A stretch of DNA of 64,000 nucleotides from Candidatus Opimibacter iunctus (GCA_016716665.1 JADJVH010000006.1:62001-126000); one strand, 5' to 3'; shown: positions 37,259 to 48,832, counted from the stretch's first letter. Notes: generated by a model from the letters alone, not told the origin. A program made the numbers and translations.

Positions 37259-38803
37259 ATGAAGGAAAAAGTACTTATCCTGGATTTCGGAGCACAATAC
37301 ACTCAATTGATAGCCCGTCGAGTAAGGGAGCTTGAGATATACAGCGAGATCATTCCTTACAATGCACTTCCTGCTGAAATTCCTTCTGACGTAAAGGCAT
37401 TGATTTTATCCGGCAGTCCGTTTTCGGTAAGGGATGCAAATGCCCTTCGTCCCGATCTTTCAGCCTGGGCCGGCAATGTTCCGATTCTTGGGATTTGCTA
37501 TGGTGCACAGTATATAGCTGATTCGTTTGGTGGCAATGTCGCTCGCTCAGACAAGCGTGAGTATGGAAAAGCAAGGATACATATTGTAAAACCAGAGCAT
37601 CCATTCTTTTCAGGCATACCTCAAGGTTCGCAAGTATGGATGTCCCATGGGGATACCATTCTTGAATTGCCTGAAGGATTTGAATTGCTTGCCGAAACCG
37701 ACAGTATACCTGTGGCCGCTTATGCCAGCCAGCCAGGCCGGTTTGATAAAATGATTTGTTGCGTGCAGTATCACCCTGAAGTGACGCATTCCCTTGACGG
37801 TCATTTGTTGCTTTCCAATTTTCTTCGCGGTATTGCCGGCTTAAAGGAGCGTTGGACCCCTGACTTGTTCATTGAAGAGACTATAGAGGTGATCAGGCAG
37901 CAGACGAAAGGGGAAGAAGTGTTGATGGCGTTGTCAGGTGGTGTGGATAGCACTGTTGGAGCCATCCTGCTTCACAGGGCGATCGGTGAAAAACTCCATT
38001 GCTTCTTTATTGATAACGGGCTTTTAAGGAAGAATGAATTCCAGTTGGTGATGGACAGATACGCCCAGATGGGTTTGAAGGTCCACGGGATTGATGCAAA
38101 GCAAAAATTCTATACCGCACTCGAAGGAATCACAGACCCTGAATTGAAACGAAAGACGATAGGCAGGTTGTTTATTGAAGTGTTTGAAGAAGAAGCTGCA
38201 GCATATCCGGCAGTGAAGTGGCTTGGCCAGGGTACCATCTATCCTGATGTGATCGAATCGATTTCGGTACATGGCCCGTCAGCCACAATCAAATCTCATC
38301 ACAATGTGGGAGGACTACCCGAGCATCTGAAACTAAAGATAGTCGAGCCTCTCCGCATGCTATTTAAAGACGAGGTACGCAAAGTTGGAGATGCCCTTGG
38401 AATACCTGCAGATCTGATCGGGAGACATCCTTTTCCCGGTCCGGGACTTGCTATACGTATCATCAGTGACATCACCCCTGAAAAAGTTGCAACTCTGCAG
38501 GAAGCAGATGCGATTTATACAGACATCCTCCGCAAGCATGGATGGTATGATAAAATCTGGCAGGCAGGTGCAATACTTCTCCCTATATTATCCGTTGGGG
38601 TGATGGGCGATGAAAGGAGTTATGAGAATGCGATTGCCCTCAGGGCGGTCAACTCCCTTGATGGCATGACTGCAGAATGGAGCAAAATACCACATGAAAT
38701 ACTGGCCGAAATATCCAGTGAGATTATCAATAAAGTCAAAGGAATCAACAGGGTCGTCTATGATATCAGTACCAAGCCTCCTGCAACCATTGAGTGGGAG
38801 TAA
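37259..38803 (+). CDS. guaA: GMP synthase (glutamine-hydrolysing)
   Basis: A 514-residue enzyme converting XMP to GMP with glutamine. The glutaminase domain (1-190) has the catalytic Cys in [10 protein letters not shown] and the His/Glu pair in QYHPEVTHS. The ATP-pyrophosphatase domain has the P-loop [11 protein letters not shown], and the dimerisation domain ends in PPATIEWE. Its stop overlaps the start region of the following lipoprotein gene. Confidence 0.97.
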   Translation: MKEKVLILDFGAQYTQLIARRVRELEIYSEIIPYNALPAEIPSDVKALILSGSPFSVRDANALRPDLSAWAGNVPILGICYGAQYIADSFGGNVARSDKREYGKARIHIVKPEHPFFSGIPQGSQVWMSHGDTILELPEGFELLAETDSIPVAAYASQPGRFDKMICCVQYHPEVTHSLDGHLLLSNFLRGIAGLKERWTPDLFIEETIEVIRQQTKGEEVLMALSGGVDSTVGAILLHRAIGEKLHCFFIDNGLLRKNEFQLVMDRYAQMGLKVHGIDAKQKFYTALEGITDPELKRKTIGRLFIEVFEEEAAAYPAVKWLGQGTIYPDVIESISVHGPSATIKSHHNVGGLPEHLKLKIVEPLRMLFKDEVRKVGDALGIPADLIGRHPFPGPGLAIRIISDITPEKVATLQEADAIYTDILRKHGWYDKIWQAGAILLPILSVGVMGDERSYENAIALRAVNSLDGMTAEWSKIPHEILAEISSEIINKVKGINRVVYDISTKPPATIEWE

Positions 38804-40160
38804 TGTCGCAATCACCATGCTGGTGATCTGCGGCTTGATTTCATGTACCACTTCCCGAAGAGTTGTTGAAAAACCACCGACGCCTCCTCCGGTAGAGAAA
38901 CCTGCTGAGGACAAAGTCAGTCAATATGATCCAAAGACGGATGAAGTCATCCTCGTCCCGCGTGATGCGATCAAGACAGATACAGTGAGGTGGACAGAAG
39001 ACAAGACCCCTCCGATTGTTACGGATGAAAAGGTCATCATCCCGAATCCAACCGTGAAGGATCATCTGGAGATAACCTTGCTGATGCCTTTCAATGCGGC
39101 TAATGCTCCATTATTCAGTGAACAGCAGGATCTGAAGCTCAACAGGTTTATCCAGTATTACGCTGGTATGCAAATGGCGATGGACGAAATGGGTTTTCCA
39201 CTATCCAACGTCAAGGTCAATACCCTGGACGTTGATGATCCATCTGCATCCATTAGCTTACTGACCGCCAAACCGGAGTTGAGAAACGCAGATGTCATCG
39301 TAGGTCCCTATGAGAAAGATGAAATAGATGCCATAGCTACTTTTGGCCTGGACAATGAGATCATGGTCGTGTCGCCATGGCTTCCCGCCTTTAATACAGA
39401 CAAGGAGAATCCGTTTCTGATCCAACTTTTTCCTGGACTCAATGCACATGCCCAGGCTATTACCTCGTATATCAAGGAAGATATGCCCGGCAAGAAAGTA
39501 TATGTTGTAGCACGTGACAATGCGGTGGAGCGAAACAGGATACAGATTTTTAGCAGGAATAGCAACCTGTTGATCGAAGAACTCATCATTAAAGATGCCT
39601 CGCAGGACCTTGTCAATACAGACCTGCATGCCCTTTTGTCAGATGACCGGGGGACCATTTTTATACTTCCTTATTTTTCAAAAACAGATGAGTCCTTCGT
39701 CAACGCGTTTATGCGCAAGCTGCATGCGGAAAAGGATACCAGAGAAGCCATTGTTTTCGGATTACCGCAATGGACCGGCTTTACCAATCTCAATGCAAAT
39801 TACATGGAGAGCCTCTCCGCCCATCTGAGTATATCCTCCTTTATCGATGTCGCCAGTCCGGCTTATGCGGGGTTCAGGACAGGGTTTTACAGCAAATTCC
39901 ATACGATACCTGATATCAATGCTTTCCTGGGCTATGATCTGATGAAGTGGCTGGGTGATCGGTTGACACAGTATGGTCAGGAAGGGCTCATTGGCCAAAT
40001 GGACGTCACAGGATATGGCCTCGCTTCCGGGTTTGATATCAGGCCCGTGTACAGGAATGATACAGGCACAAGTACGGAGATCAAGGCTCCATTATATTAC
40101 GAAAACCGCCGCATCCGGATCCTTGGGTATAAGGACCAGGATTTTATACTGGTCCGCTAG
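38790..40160 (+). CDS. Periplasmic-binding-protein-like lipoprotein (type 1 fold)
   Basis: About 456 residues. A TTG at 38790 inside the guaA 3' end gives a credible lipoprotein signal (...LVICGLISC, Cys at residue 19); the later ATG at 38817 would leave only nine residues before the Cys. A Pro-rich linker ([13 protein letters not shown]) follows. The remainder (about 90-456) resembles the leucine-binding/LpoA type 1 periplasmic-binding fold: [29 protein letters not shown], and [16 protein letters not shown]. It has no transporter genes nearby, so a role as a receptor or cell-wall activator-like protein is as likely as uptake. It is translationally coupled to guaA. Confidence 0.8.
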   Translation: MSGSNVAITMLVICGLISCTTSRRVVEKPPTPPPVEKPAEDKVSQYDPKTDEVILVPRDAIKTDTVRWTEDKTPPIVTDEKVIIPNPTVKDHLEITLLMPFNAANAPLFSEQQDLKLNRFIQYYAGMQMAMDEMGFPLSNVKVNTLDVDDPSASISLLTAKPELRNADVIVGPYEKDEIDAIATFGLDNEIMVVSPWLPAFNTDKENPFLIQLFPGLNAHAQAITSYIKEDMPGKKVYVVARDNAVERNRIQIFSRNSNLLIEELIIKDASQDLVNTDLHALLSDDRGTIFILPYFSKTDESFVNAFMRKLHAEKDTREAIVFGLPQWTGFTNLNANYMESLSAHLSISSFIDVASPAYAGFRTGFYSKFHTIPDINAFLGYDLMKWLGDRLTQYGQEGLIGQMDVTGYGLASGFDIRPVYRNDTGTSTEIKAPLYYENRRIRILGYKDQDFILVR

Positions 40161-40161
40161 T

Positions 40162-41379
40162 TCAGTTCAGTATTGAAAGGGCTTGTGCGATACGTGCTGC
40201 TGCATCCTTGAGTTTAGCATCAGAAGTAGCATAGGATAACCTTATGCACTTGTCATTGCCAAATGCGCCACCTGACACCGTGCTCACTCTGGCTTCCGCA
40301 AGAAGGTAAAGGGCCATATCGTCTGCATTGCTTACATGGTAGCCATTGGCAGATGTCCTCCCGAAATAAGCGGATACATCAGGAAAAATATAGAATGCGC
40401 CCTGTGGCCTGTTGACCAGCAATAATGGGATCTGTTCGAGCAGGGAAATGATAAGGTCGCGCCTTGTATGAAATGCTTTCACCATGTCATGAGTAGGGGT
40501 GAGATCTGAGTCAAGTGCTACAGCAGCGGCCTTCTGTCCAAAAGAAGAGGCTCCACTGGTCACCTGGCCCTGGATCTTGGTGCAGGCTTCGGCTATCCAG
40601 TCAGGACTGGCAGTGTAGCCAAGGCGCCATCCGGTCATGGCAAATCCTTTCGACATCCCATTGATGATCACCGTGCGGTCTTTCATTCCTTCCATAGAGG
40701 CCATGGAATGGTGGTTTTGAGTAAAATTGATGTGTTCGTAGATTTCATCTGACACCACGATCACATGAGGATAAGCCTGCAGCATGGATGCCATAGCCCG
40801 GAGCTCTTCAAATGAAAAGACAGAGCCGCTTGGATTGCAAGGGGATGAATACAGGATGAATTTAGTCCGGTCTGAGATCAGGGCTTCGATATCATCAGGG
40901 CTGCTCTTGAAATCCTGCTCAATCGATGAATAAGCGATCACCGGCACACCACCTGCCATCTTGACGATCTCATAATAGGAGACCCAGTAGGGCGCCGGCA
41001 GGATGACTTCATCGCCCGGATCCAGTAGGGCCATACAAAGGTTGTAGACACTTTGTTTGGCACCGTTAGACACCACGATTTGGTTGATGGTATACTGGAG
41101 GTCATTTTCCCTGGCCAGCTTCCTTACGATTGCTTCCCGGAGTTCAACAAGTCCATTGACAGGAGTGTATTTTGTGTACCCGTCATCCAGTGCTTTTTTG
41201 GCTGCCTCCTTGATATGGACTGGAGTGTCAAAGTCCGGCTCACCGAGACTGAGGTCAATGACATCCTTGCCCTGGGCTTTGAGTTCACGGGCCATTTTGG
41301 CCATCTTGAGGGTCGCAGACTCCTGCATATCAGTGACAAGCCTTGATAAAGGAAGGGTGGAAGGAATACTATTCATCAT
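40162..41379 (-). CDS. Aspartate aminotransferase (class I, PLP)
   Basis: A 405-residue type Ib aminotransferase. Motifs are IDLSLGEPDFDTP near residue 42, YTKYTPVNGL, the PLP-contact YSSPCNPSG (Asn), and the lysine in NGMSKGFAMTGWRLGY. The substrate cannot be fixed by sequence alone; aspartate/prephenate aminotransferase is the usual role of this subgroup. The gene ends one base after the convergent lipoprotein gene ends, with no room for a separate terminator. Confidence 0.93.
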   Translation of the reverse strand: MMNSIPSTLPLSRLVTDMQESATLKMAKMARELKAQGKDVIDLSLGEPDFDTPVHIKEAAKKALDDGYTKYTPVNGLVELREAIVRKLARENDLQYTINQIVVSNGAKQSVYNLCMALLDPGDEVILPAPYWVSYYEIVKMAGGVPVIAYSSIEQDFKSSPDDIEALISDRTKFILYSSPCNPSGSVFSFEELRAMASMLQAYPHVIVVSDEIYEHINFTQNHHSMASMEGMKDRTVIINGMSKGFAMTGWRLGYTASPDWIAEACTKIQGQVTSGASSFGQKAAAVALDSDLTPTHDMVKAFHTRRDLIISLLEQIPLLLVNRPQGAFYIFPDVSAYFGRTSANGYHVSNADDMALYLLAEARVSTVSGGAFGNDKCIRLSYATSDAKLKDAAARIAQALSILN

Positions 41380-41422
41380 TTTGCGGGTATATTATTTATT
41401 TTGGGGCTAAGTTACCAACAGA

Positions 41423-42964
41423 ATGAATAAAAAGAACAAGGAATTAAACGACAGGCAGAAACAAGCCCTCCTGGGCGGAGGGCAGGATCGCATTGATCAG
41501 CAGCATGCTAAAGGAAAACTTACGGCCCGGGAGCGCATTCGCCTGCTTTTCGATGAAAATAGTTTTGAGGAGATCGGGATGATGGTAGTACATCGGACGA
41601 CCGACTTTGGGATGGACCAGCAGCAATTCTATGGCGATGGAGTAGTGACAGGCTATGGCACTGTTGACGGGCGCCTGGTATATGCGTATGCACAGGACTT
41701 TACTGTGTTTGGCGGAGCCTTGTCTGAGACCCATGCGGAGAAGATTTGTAAGGTCATGGACCTCGCGGTTGAAAATGGTGTGCCCGTCATCGGCTTAAAT
41801 GATAGTGGTGGAGCCCGGATACAGGAAGGCGTCAGGTCATTAGGTGGCTATGCGGATATCTTCTATCGCAATGTAAGGGCATCAGGAGTCATCCCTCAGA
41901 TCAGTGCCATCATGGGCCCTTGTGCAGGAGGAGCTGTGTATAGTCCCGCCATGACGGACTTTACGATTATGGTTGAAGGCAGTTCGTATATGTTTGTTAC
42001 CGGCCCAAACGTTGTCAAGACGGTGACCAACGAAGAGGTGACGAGCGAGGAATTGGGCGGAGCGATGACCCATGCAAGCAAGTCAGGCGTCACCCATCTC
42101 ACTGCTGCCAACGATGTAGATTGTATCCGCCAGATCAGAAGGTTGCTGAGCTATATCCCACAGCAAAATCAATCTAAGCCCACTGTATTGGATTTTAATC
42201 CAGGGGATGAACTGAGACCTGGATTGGCCAGCCTCATGCCTGAAAGCCCGTCTACGCCCTACCAAATGAGGGATGTGATCAATGAGTTGGTCGATGCGGA
42301 TAGTTTTATGGAAATCCACGAACATTTTGCAGCAAATATCCTTGTTGGATTTGGCCGTGTTGGCGGAATGAGTATCGGAATCGTGGCCAATCAACCATGG
42401 CACCTGGCAGGTGTGCTCGACACAGATGCTTCGCGAAAGGCTGCAAGGTTTGTGCGGTTCTGTGATTGCTTCAATATTCCATTGCTTGTCTTAGTGGACG
42501 TGCCAGGCTTCCTTCCCGGCACAGACCAGGAATGGAACGGTATCATTCAGCACGGAGCAAAATTGCTTTATGCTTTCAGCGAAGCCACAGTGCCGAGGAT
42601 TACACTCATTACACGCAAAGCCTATGGTGGTGCCTATGACGTGATGAATTCCAAGCACATCGGTGCTGGTATGAATTTTGCATGGCCTACTGCGGAAATA
42701 GCAGTCATGGGGGCAAAGGGCGCCTCTGAAATTATATTCAAGAAGGAGATCCAGAGCTCGAAAGATCCGCAAGCTACTTTGCTGGAAAAGGAAAAGGAAT
42801 ATGGTGAAATGTTTGCCAATCCTTATAAGGCGGCAGAGCGTGGATTTATTGACGAAGTCATCCTGCCTGAAGAATCACGGAGAAAGATCATTAAGGCATT
42901 CACTGTCCTCGCAAATAAGAAGAAAGCAGGACCAATGAGAAAGCACGGGAATATTCCATTATAG
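41423..42964 (+). CDS. Acyl-CoA carboxylase carboxyltransferase subunit (propionyl-CoA/methylmalonyl-type)
   Basis: A 513-residue carboxyltransferase with two crotonase-like halves. Motifs are [20 protein letters not shown] near the start, [28 protein letters not shown], and [13 protein letters not shown] with the second half [20 protein letters not shown] and [14 protein letters not shown]. This matches PccB/MmdA proteins. No biotin carboxylase or biotin carrier is in this window. It is preceded by a divergent aminotransferase and followed by a terminator. Confidence 0.94.
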   Translation: MNKKNKELNDRQKQALLGGGQDRIDQQHAKGKLTARERIRLLFDENSFEEIGMMVVHRTTDFGMDQQQFYGDGVVTGYGTVDGRLVYAYAQDFTVFGGALSETHAEKICKVMDLAVENGVPVIGLNDSGGARIQEGVRSLGGYADIFYRNVRASGVIPQISAIMGPCAGGAVYSPAMTDFTIMVEGSSYMFVTGPNVVKTVTNEEVTSEELGGAMTHASKSGVTHLTAANDVDCIRQIRRLLSYIPQQNQSKPTVLDFNPGDELRPGLASLMPESPSTPYQMRDVINELVDADSFMEIHEHFAANILVGFGRVGGMSIGIVANQPWHLAGVLDTDASRKAARFVRFCDCFNIPLLVLVDVPGFLPGTDQEWNGIIQHGAKLLYAFSEATVPRITLITRKAYGGAYDVMNSKHIGAGMNFAWPTAEIAVMGAKGASEIIFKKEIQSSKDPQATLLEKEKEYGEMFANPYKAAERGFIDEVILPEESRRKIIKAFTVLANKKKAGPMRKHGNIPL

Positions 42965-42966
42965 AA

Positions 42967-43005
42967 AAAAGGGGCATGCTGTTTAAGCATGCCCCTTTTC
43001 TTTTT
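42967..43005. terminator. Bidirectional hairpin terminator
   Basis: A perfect 14-bp stem (42967-42980 with 42986-42999) and a 5-base loop are followed by CTTTTT on the plus strand; the minus strand also ends in a T-run. It serves the carboxyltransferase gene and the convergent repeat-protein gene, whose stop is at 43020. Confidence 0.9.
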
Positions 43006-43019
43006 ACCAGATGGCCGGA

Positions 43020-46000
43020 TTAATTCCCTGCTTTAACCAGTTTTATCGGCCAGGTATTTGCCCCTTGTGTGATGGTGGCAATATAGAAGCCCGGAGGTTG
43101 TGTGGTCAATTCATATATCTCGTCTGTCGTCAGCGGGAAATGATAAAGCACATTTTTACCATTCGAGTTGTATAAGGACAACCGGACATCCTTCCTGGCA
43201 TAGACGCCAGGGATCGTTCCATTGTTGAAGATGGTAAAGAACTCATCATAATCAACCGGAGTAGTAGACACCAGGCATTGAACAATACCCGGAGTAATCA
43301 CTTCAAAGCAACCTGGATTTGCAGCATCAAAGACCAGGAATTCATAGTTGGTATCGTCAGACGCAAAGGGGCCGATCTGTACTGGTACATTTTCATAGCT
43401 GAAATTGCCATACTCATTGCCATTGCCTACTACATTGAAACCCTCACCACCAACGTTGACAAAATCAAAGTCAAGGATAAAATAGAATTGATCCACTGAA
43501 TCACATTCTGTCAGTGTGTATTCCAGGTTGGAGATGTTGCATTCAGGTTGGCCGCAGACCGGGCCTGTAAATTCAAAGGACGAACAGCAATCGGTTCCAT
43601 CGCTTTCGCAGATCGTCACTACATACTGGCCACTTTCGTTGGAAGGGAAATGAACTACTTCAATGGGTACATTTTCAAAGTTGTAAAAGCCCAGATAGAT
43701 GTCACCGGCATAGACGTCAAAACCACCCGAAGGAATATTCTGATATTGGAAGCTGAACACAGCAGCAAATGATGTGTCTGAATTACAATTGAACACATTG
43801 GCGGATATATCAGAAATCGAGCATGGACCACACAAAGGTGTTTCGAAGGTATAGGATGCACAACAGTTTTCATTACCTGAAGCACAAACAGTCAATGTGG
43901 TTTGCTCTCCGGCCAGATGAGGGAAATTTTCAATATGGATAAATTCAGGAACGTTGAAGTATGTGCCTACAAACTGATCATTGGCAAAAATATGAACTGA
44001 GTCTGCCGGAAGGTTATAATCCTGGAATACGACATCCAATACAAAGGTGGAGTCAGAAGAGCATTCGCCTGTTTCAGCAAAGAGTCCATAAATCTCACAA
44101 TCAAAGCCCTGGCCACAATCAGGGGTCGTAAATTCAAATTCATCACAGCATTCACTATTGCCCTGTGAGCAAAGGGTAATGGTCGTGTGACTGGAACTAT
44201 AGGCAGGGAAATCAGGAATAGTAAAGCCGTCAGGATTGTGGGCGAAATGACCTTCATATCCCTGGCTGGTAGATACGACTACAGAGTCTGAGCCAAGATA
44301 CGCACCAACATAATTGACAAACAGGGAATAGGTGGAATCACCATTACATTCTCCTGGATCTGCTACGAGGTTGAAAATGCTGCAATCTCCCGCACCAGCG
44401 CATCCCGGTGTGTTGAATTCAATTGATGCACAGCAATCCGGAGCACCAACACCACAAACTGAGAGTATGGTAAATTCTGTATCGAACAGTGGGAAATTTT
44501 CAATCATAATAGCGTTTGCCTGCGTTTGATACTGACCAACATAATTGCCATTAGCCGTTATTATTACGGAGTCCACCGGAAGGAATTCATAGTTGAAATC
44601 GAGATGTAATACATAAGTGCTGTCTGATGTGCACGCTCCTGTCTCACTGACCAGGTCCCAAATATGGCATTGGCCGTATTGTGAACAATCAGGGGTCTCA
44701 AAAGTGAATTCATCGCAGCAATCCGGTGCACCTACAGCACATAAGGTAAGGGTCGTCAGCGAATCTTCAAAAGTTGGGAAAGACTCAATGATGATATTGC
44801 CTTCATTCAGTTGATACTGCCCTATAAAATTTCCATTACCTGAGACCAGCACAGAATCAACATCCAGATTCTGGTAGTTGAATTCAAAATGGAGCAGATA
44901 TGTAGAGTCCGAATCGCAATCTCCAGTTGAAGCCACAAGATCCCAGATATTGCAGTGGCCAAACAGGGAGCAATCAGGTGTGGCAAAACTATAGGTGTCA
45001 CAGCAATCCGGTGCGCCAACTGCACAAACAGTGATGGTGGTGGTGTCCCCATCAAGCATAGGGAAATGCTCGATGCGGTTAAAATCAGGAGCAATAAGAT
45101 ATTGACCGATATAATTTCCGTTTGCAGTGACTATGATTGAATCAGTTGGGAGATTCATACTGTCAAAGACGATATCTAAAAGGAAAGTAGAATCCGTATT
45201 GCAATCGCCCGTTTCAGCAACGAGGCCAAAAATGCCACATTCCTGGGACTCACAAGTGATCAGGTCAATGACTACCTCGGCACAGCAGTTGTTCAGGTCA
45301 TTAGCGCAAACGCTGATCACAGCAGTACCATCTCCTTCAGGAATACTAATATTGATCGGGATATCTTCTACGCTGTAGAATCCAATCAGTACTCCATCAA
45401 GGAATACATCCACAGAATTATTGGGAAGGTATTCATAGAAAAATTCAATAGACACTGCAAAGGTGCTGTCTGTGGTGCATCCAATATTGTCAGCAGTGAC
45501 ATCAAAGATATGACAGGCGCACTCTGGTGATGCAAAGGAAGTTGTTGCACAACAGAGCGGATTGTCGTTTTCACAGACTGTGATTTCATCAGTGCCTGTG
45601 CCGTTGGATGGAAAGTCTTCGAGTGTCAGGGGTAGGTCGCTGTATTGGAAAAAGCCGTAGAGTTCGCCATTGGCATAAAGGTCAAATCCTACACCGGATA
45701 CACCCTGGTAGTCAAAGTCGACATGCAGGACATAGCTGTTGTTGCCAGAACAGTCTCCGGTTTCTACCACCAGATTGGTGAGTTCGCAGATGGTATCACA
45801 ATCAATAAAGCCAAGTTCTACCGCTTCAAAGCATAAAGGATTGACGAGATCTGTGATGACAAATTCAAAGTACTGGCTGCCATCTCCAACAAAAGGGCCT
45901 ATCTGTATAGGCAGGTCCTCATAGGCAAACTGGCCGTAATTATTACCGTTTCCGGATACTTCAAATCCATCCGTGGAGGTGTTTTGATGATCGAAGTCAA

Positions 46001-47246
46001 TCTGGACAAAGATCTGGTCCTCTGCGTTACAGGGCAGAGGTGTGGCAGTGAGATTATAAATCAGGCAACCTGCACAGAGAAGTGCCTCAAATGGAGTGGT
46101 GGAGCAACAGCCCAGATTTTCATTATCGCACACTGAAACGATATCAATGTATTCTCCGGAACCTTCAAAAGCGGGGATGGTGATAGGCAATTCATCATAC
46201 ATATAACTCCCGTAATAAAATGTCTCAGAGAAGACCGCGAATCCGTTGTCTCCTTCGCCTTCTATATCCATACCGATTTCCAGCGCATAGGCTTCATTGC
46301 CATTGCATTCGGTCGCCAAAGCTTCCATTGAAAGAAGATTGCAGGGAGGTGGGCAATGGTATATGCCTAATACCTCATCTGCGCTGCATGCGCTGTTTTC
46401 ACTGTCCTGGATATGAAAAGCCCAATTGATATTGGTACTTCCATTTAAAGGGCCAAATGTAACCGGGAGGGAATCATAAGCGAAAGTGCCGTAAGTAAGA
46501 TTGTTGCCTGTCACTGTAAAGCTATCAGAGGCAGGATTGTCATATCCGAAGTTGAGGTGAACAAGAAAGTTAGAACCCGTACACTGTGGGTCTATATTTA
46601 CACTAAAGATTTCGCAGTTGTTAGGATTGCAATCTATTGCATCGAGTGTGAAGGTTTCACAGCAATTCGAGTTTTCATGATCACATACAGTCATCACAAT
46701 TGGAGCTGCCCCATTGACTACAAAGAATGGTAGTGTAACCGGAAGGCTTGCATATAGCCAGGAGCCAAGATCCTCACCAGCTTCATTATACAAATCAAAA
46801 GAGGGGCCGGTATTATTTGCATGATCAAAGTCAAATACAACCAGTGCGCTTTGATTCCCTACGCATGTTATAAATTCCAATTCAAAATTGCTGATCGAGC
46901 AGATCGGACCGCAATTGGAGGCAGGAATGGAGGTGAATTGCTGACAGTCTGCATTTTCCACGTCCCAGGCTATAAATTCATAGACGGATTCATTATCCCC
47001 TAAAAGTGGACCCACTGTGACCGGCAGGTCGCTATAGAGATAGGTGCCGTAGATGACGCCATTACCCGCCAGTGTAAAGCCCGGGCTTGCTGGGTTTTCT
47101 ACGGTCAGATTTACCGACACATTGAAATTATTTCCCTGGCAGGGAAGGGCTACGGCAGAGACTGAAGTGATCTGGCAGTCCTGAGAATGAAGGGCAGGTT
47201 GCAACAAATTCAGCATCAGGCACATGGAGAGTAAAAGTCTGGTCAT
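43020..47246 (-). CDS. Large secreted protein of 14 cysteine-rich repeats with a C-terminal T9SS-like tail
   Basis: A 1408-residue protein with a signal peptide (about 1-22). From residue 24 there are 14 tandem units of about 92 residues. Each opens with C-x-I/L, has a C at about residue 13, a YG.F.Y..LP strand pair, and a closing C. Two subtypes exist. Units 1, 3, 5 and 14 lack the double cysteine. The other units carry CC in the second half (DCCDTYSF, NCCASYTF). Units 8-12 are the most alike (CAVGAPDCC). The last about 80 residues form a beta-rich tail (SLYNSNGKNVLYHFPL...GFYIATI) like T9SS sorting domains. I know no function; cell-surface adhesion or matrix is a guess. Confidence 0.85.
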   Translation of the reverse strand: MTRLLLSMCLMLNLLQPALHSQDCQITSVSAVALPCQGNNFNVSVNLTVENPASPGFTLAGNGVIYGTYLYSDLPVTVGPLLGDNESVYEFIAWDVENADCQQFTSIPASNCGPICSISNFELEFITCVGNQSALVVFDFDHANNTGPSFDLYNEAGEDLGSWLYASLPVTLPFFVVNGAAPIVMTVCDHENSNCCETFTLDAIDCNPNNCEIFSVNIDPQCTGSNFLVHLNFGYDNPASDSFTVTGNNLTYGTFAYDSLPVTFGPLNGSTNINWAFHIQDSENSACSADEVLGIYHCPPPCNLLSMEALATECNGNEAYALEIGMDIEGEGDNGFAVFSETFYYGSYMYDELPITIPAFEGSGEYIDIVSVCDNENLGCCSTTPFEALLCAGCLIYNLTATPLPCNAEDQIFVQIDFDHQNTSTDGFEVSGNGNNYGQFAYEDLPIQIGPFVGDGSQYFEFVITDLVNPLCFEAVELGFIDCDTICELTNLVVETGDCSGNNSYVLHVDFDYQGVSGVGFDLYANGELYGFFQYSDLPLTLEDFPSNGTGTDEITVCENDNPLCCATTSFASPECACHIFDVTADNIGCTTDSTFAVSIEFFYEYLPNNSVDVFLDGVLIGFYSVEDIPINISIPEGDGTAVISVCANDLNNCCAEVVIDLITCESQECGIFGLVAETGDCNTDSTFLLDIVFDSMNLPTDSIIVTANGNYIGQYLIAPDFNRIEHFPMLDGDTTTITVCAVGAPDCCDTYSFATPDCSLFGHCNIWDLVASTGDCDSDSTYLLHFEFNYQNLDVDSVLVSGNGNFIGQYQLNEGNIIIESFPTFEDSLTTLTLCAVGAPDCCDEFTFETPDCSQYGQCHIWDLVSETGACTSDSTYVLHLDFNYEFLPVDSVIITANGNYVGQYQTQANAIMIENFPLFDTEFTILSVCGVGAPDCCASIEFNTPGCAGAGDCSIFNLVADPGECNGDSTYSLFVNYVGAYLGSDSVVVSTSQGYEGHFAHNPDGFTIPDFPAYSSSHTTITLCSQGNSECCDEFEFTTPDCGQGFDCEIYGLFAETGECSSDSTFVLDVVFQDYNLPADSVHIFANDQFVGTYFNVPEFIHIENFPHLAGEQTTLTVCASGNENCCASYTFETPLCGPCSISDISANVFNCNSDTSFAAVFSFQYQNIPSGGFDVYAGDIYLGFYNFENVPIEVVHFPSNESGQYVVTICESDGTDCCSSFEFTGPVCGQPECNISNLEYTLTECDSVDQFYFILDFDFVNVGGEGFNVVGNGNEYGNFSYENVPVQIGPFASDDTNYEFLVFDAANPGCFEVITPGIVQCLVSTTPVDYDEFFTIFNNGTIPGVYARKDVRLSLYNSNGKNVLYHFPLTTDEIYELTTQPPGFYIATITQGANTWPIKLVKAGN

Positions 47247-47362
47247 AGGAATTCCATTTATAGTCTACAAATCTATACAAAACTCATGGAGTATAGGCTA
47301 CGCTCTCAAGATACTGGTATCTTTATATTCGTTGTCTGTATGACATAAAACCTCAATTTGGT

Positions 47363-48341
47363 ATGAGTTCTATGATCCTTATGGGGCTGAATATGCCTCT
47401 CGAAAAAGCTGATATTTCACCCTCCCTGCCTGCTGAGGGGGAGGTTTATGTCCTTTTAAAGGCGGCAGCCCTCAATAAGAGGGATTATTGGATCACCAAA
47501 GGGAAATACCCCGGACTTTCTTTTCCGTTGGTACCCGGCAGTGATGGGGCCGGTATTGTAGCCGGCAGGGAAGTCATCATCAATCCCAGCCTCGATTGGG
47601 GCAGTGATCCTGATTACTTCTCCCCTGATTTCAGGATATTAGGTATGCCTGATCATGGGACTTTTTCAGATCAGGTCAAGGTGCCTGAAGAAAACCTGTT
47701 TGACAAGCCTAAGCACCTTTCTTGGGTCGAAGCAGCGGCATTGCCGGTCTGTGGAGTAACCGCCTACCGTGCAATGATGACCAGGGGTAAAGCACAACCA
47801 GGAGAACGTATGCTCATTACAGGGATTGGTGGGGGGTGTTGCTTCTATGGCCCTTTTGTTTGGTGTAGCTATGGGCATGGATATATGGGTGACGAGCTCT
47901 GCTGATCATAAGATTGACCTGGCTGTCCAACACGGTGCCACTGGTGGTGCAAATTATTCCCGAAGCACATGGGATAAGGAATTGGGAGAGAAGATGGCCG
48001 GCAAGTTTGATCTGGTGATCGATGGTGCCGGTGGTCCTGACTTTTCTAAGATTCTGCCATTGATGAGCCCGAGAGGTCGCATGGTCATTTATGGGGGCAC
48101 CAGGGGCGGGCTTGATGGGCTCAGTCCACAGCGGATTTTCTGGAAGCAATTGGATATCCTTGGATCCACTATGGGATCACCTGATGATTTCAGCAACATG
48201 GTTGATTTCGTCAACCTCCACAAGATCAGGCCGATTGTGAGCCATACCTTCAGTTTGAGTGAGGCTAATGATGCGCTTGCGTTGATTGCCGAGGGAGAGC
48301 AATTTGGAAAAGTATGCCTGGAGATGTCTGAAGAATGGTAA
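47363..48341 (+). CDS. Zinc-free quinone oxidoreductase-like MDR protein (frameshifted)
   Basis: A medium-chain dehydrogenase/reductase of about 325 residues, reading as one protein if one G is removed from the six-G run at 47831-47836. Without correction the first frame stops at 47905 and the second begins near 47826. The GroES-like domain has LNKRDYWITKGKYPGLSFPL and GSDGAGIVAG. The nucleotide-binding part starts GERMLITGIGGG and continues GVASMALLFGVAMG, then VIDGAGGPDFSKIL and GRMVIYGGTRGG. The structural zinc cysteines of true alcohol dehydrogenases are absent. It overlaps the phosphoesterase gene by 7 bp. Confidence 0.88.
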
Positions 48342-48832
48342 GGATAGGGTTATTGTCTGATACCCACAGTTATCTCGATCCATCCCTATTGCCTGTGCTG
48401 CAGGAATGTGATGAGATATGGCATGCCGGTGACCTTGGTAGCCTTGATCTACTTAAGCAGTTGCAAAAACTTAAGAAGCCATTGCGCGTAGTATATGGTA
48501 ATATTGATGGACATGATATCCGTATTGATGTGCCGGAGCGACTGATCTTTCGTGTCGAACAGATGAAGATCCTCATGATCCATATCGGAGGATATCCGGG
48601 CCATTATACTTCACCTGTGAAGAAGATGTTACTTGAGGAGAAGCCGGATATATATGTGTGTGGACATTCCCACATACTCAAAGTGATTTATGACAAACAG
48701 CTTCAATTGTTACATATCAACCCGGGTGCTGCCGGCAGGGAGGGTTTCCAAAAGGTGAGGACGATGATAAGATTTACGATTCATCAGGATATGGTCAAGG
48801 ATCTTGCGATCATTGAACTGGGAAATAAATGA
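48335..48832 (+). CDS. YfcE/MJ0936-type metallophosphoesterase
   Basis: A 165-residue calcineurin-like phosphoesterase. The metal-site motifs are in order: SDTHSY (DxH), HAGDLG (GD), GNIDGHD (GNxD), MIHIGGYPGHY and CGHSHILK (GHxH). This matches the small YfcE/MJ0936 group that acts on phosphodiesters such as bis-pNPP in vitro; the natural substrate is unknown. It ends in a large palindrome that also covers its stop codon. Confidence 0.93.
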   Translation: MVRIGLLSDTHSYLDPSLLPVLQECDEIWHAGDLGSLDLLKQLQKLKKPLRVVYGNIDGHDIRIDVPERLIFRVEQMKILMIHIGGYPGHYTSPVKKMLLEEKPDIYVCGHSHILKVIYDKQLQLLHINPGAAGREGFQKVRTMIRFTIHQDMVKDLAIIELGNK

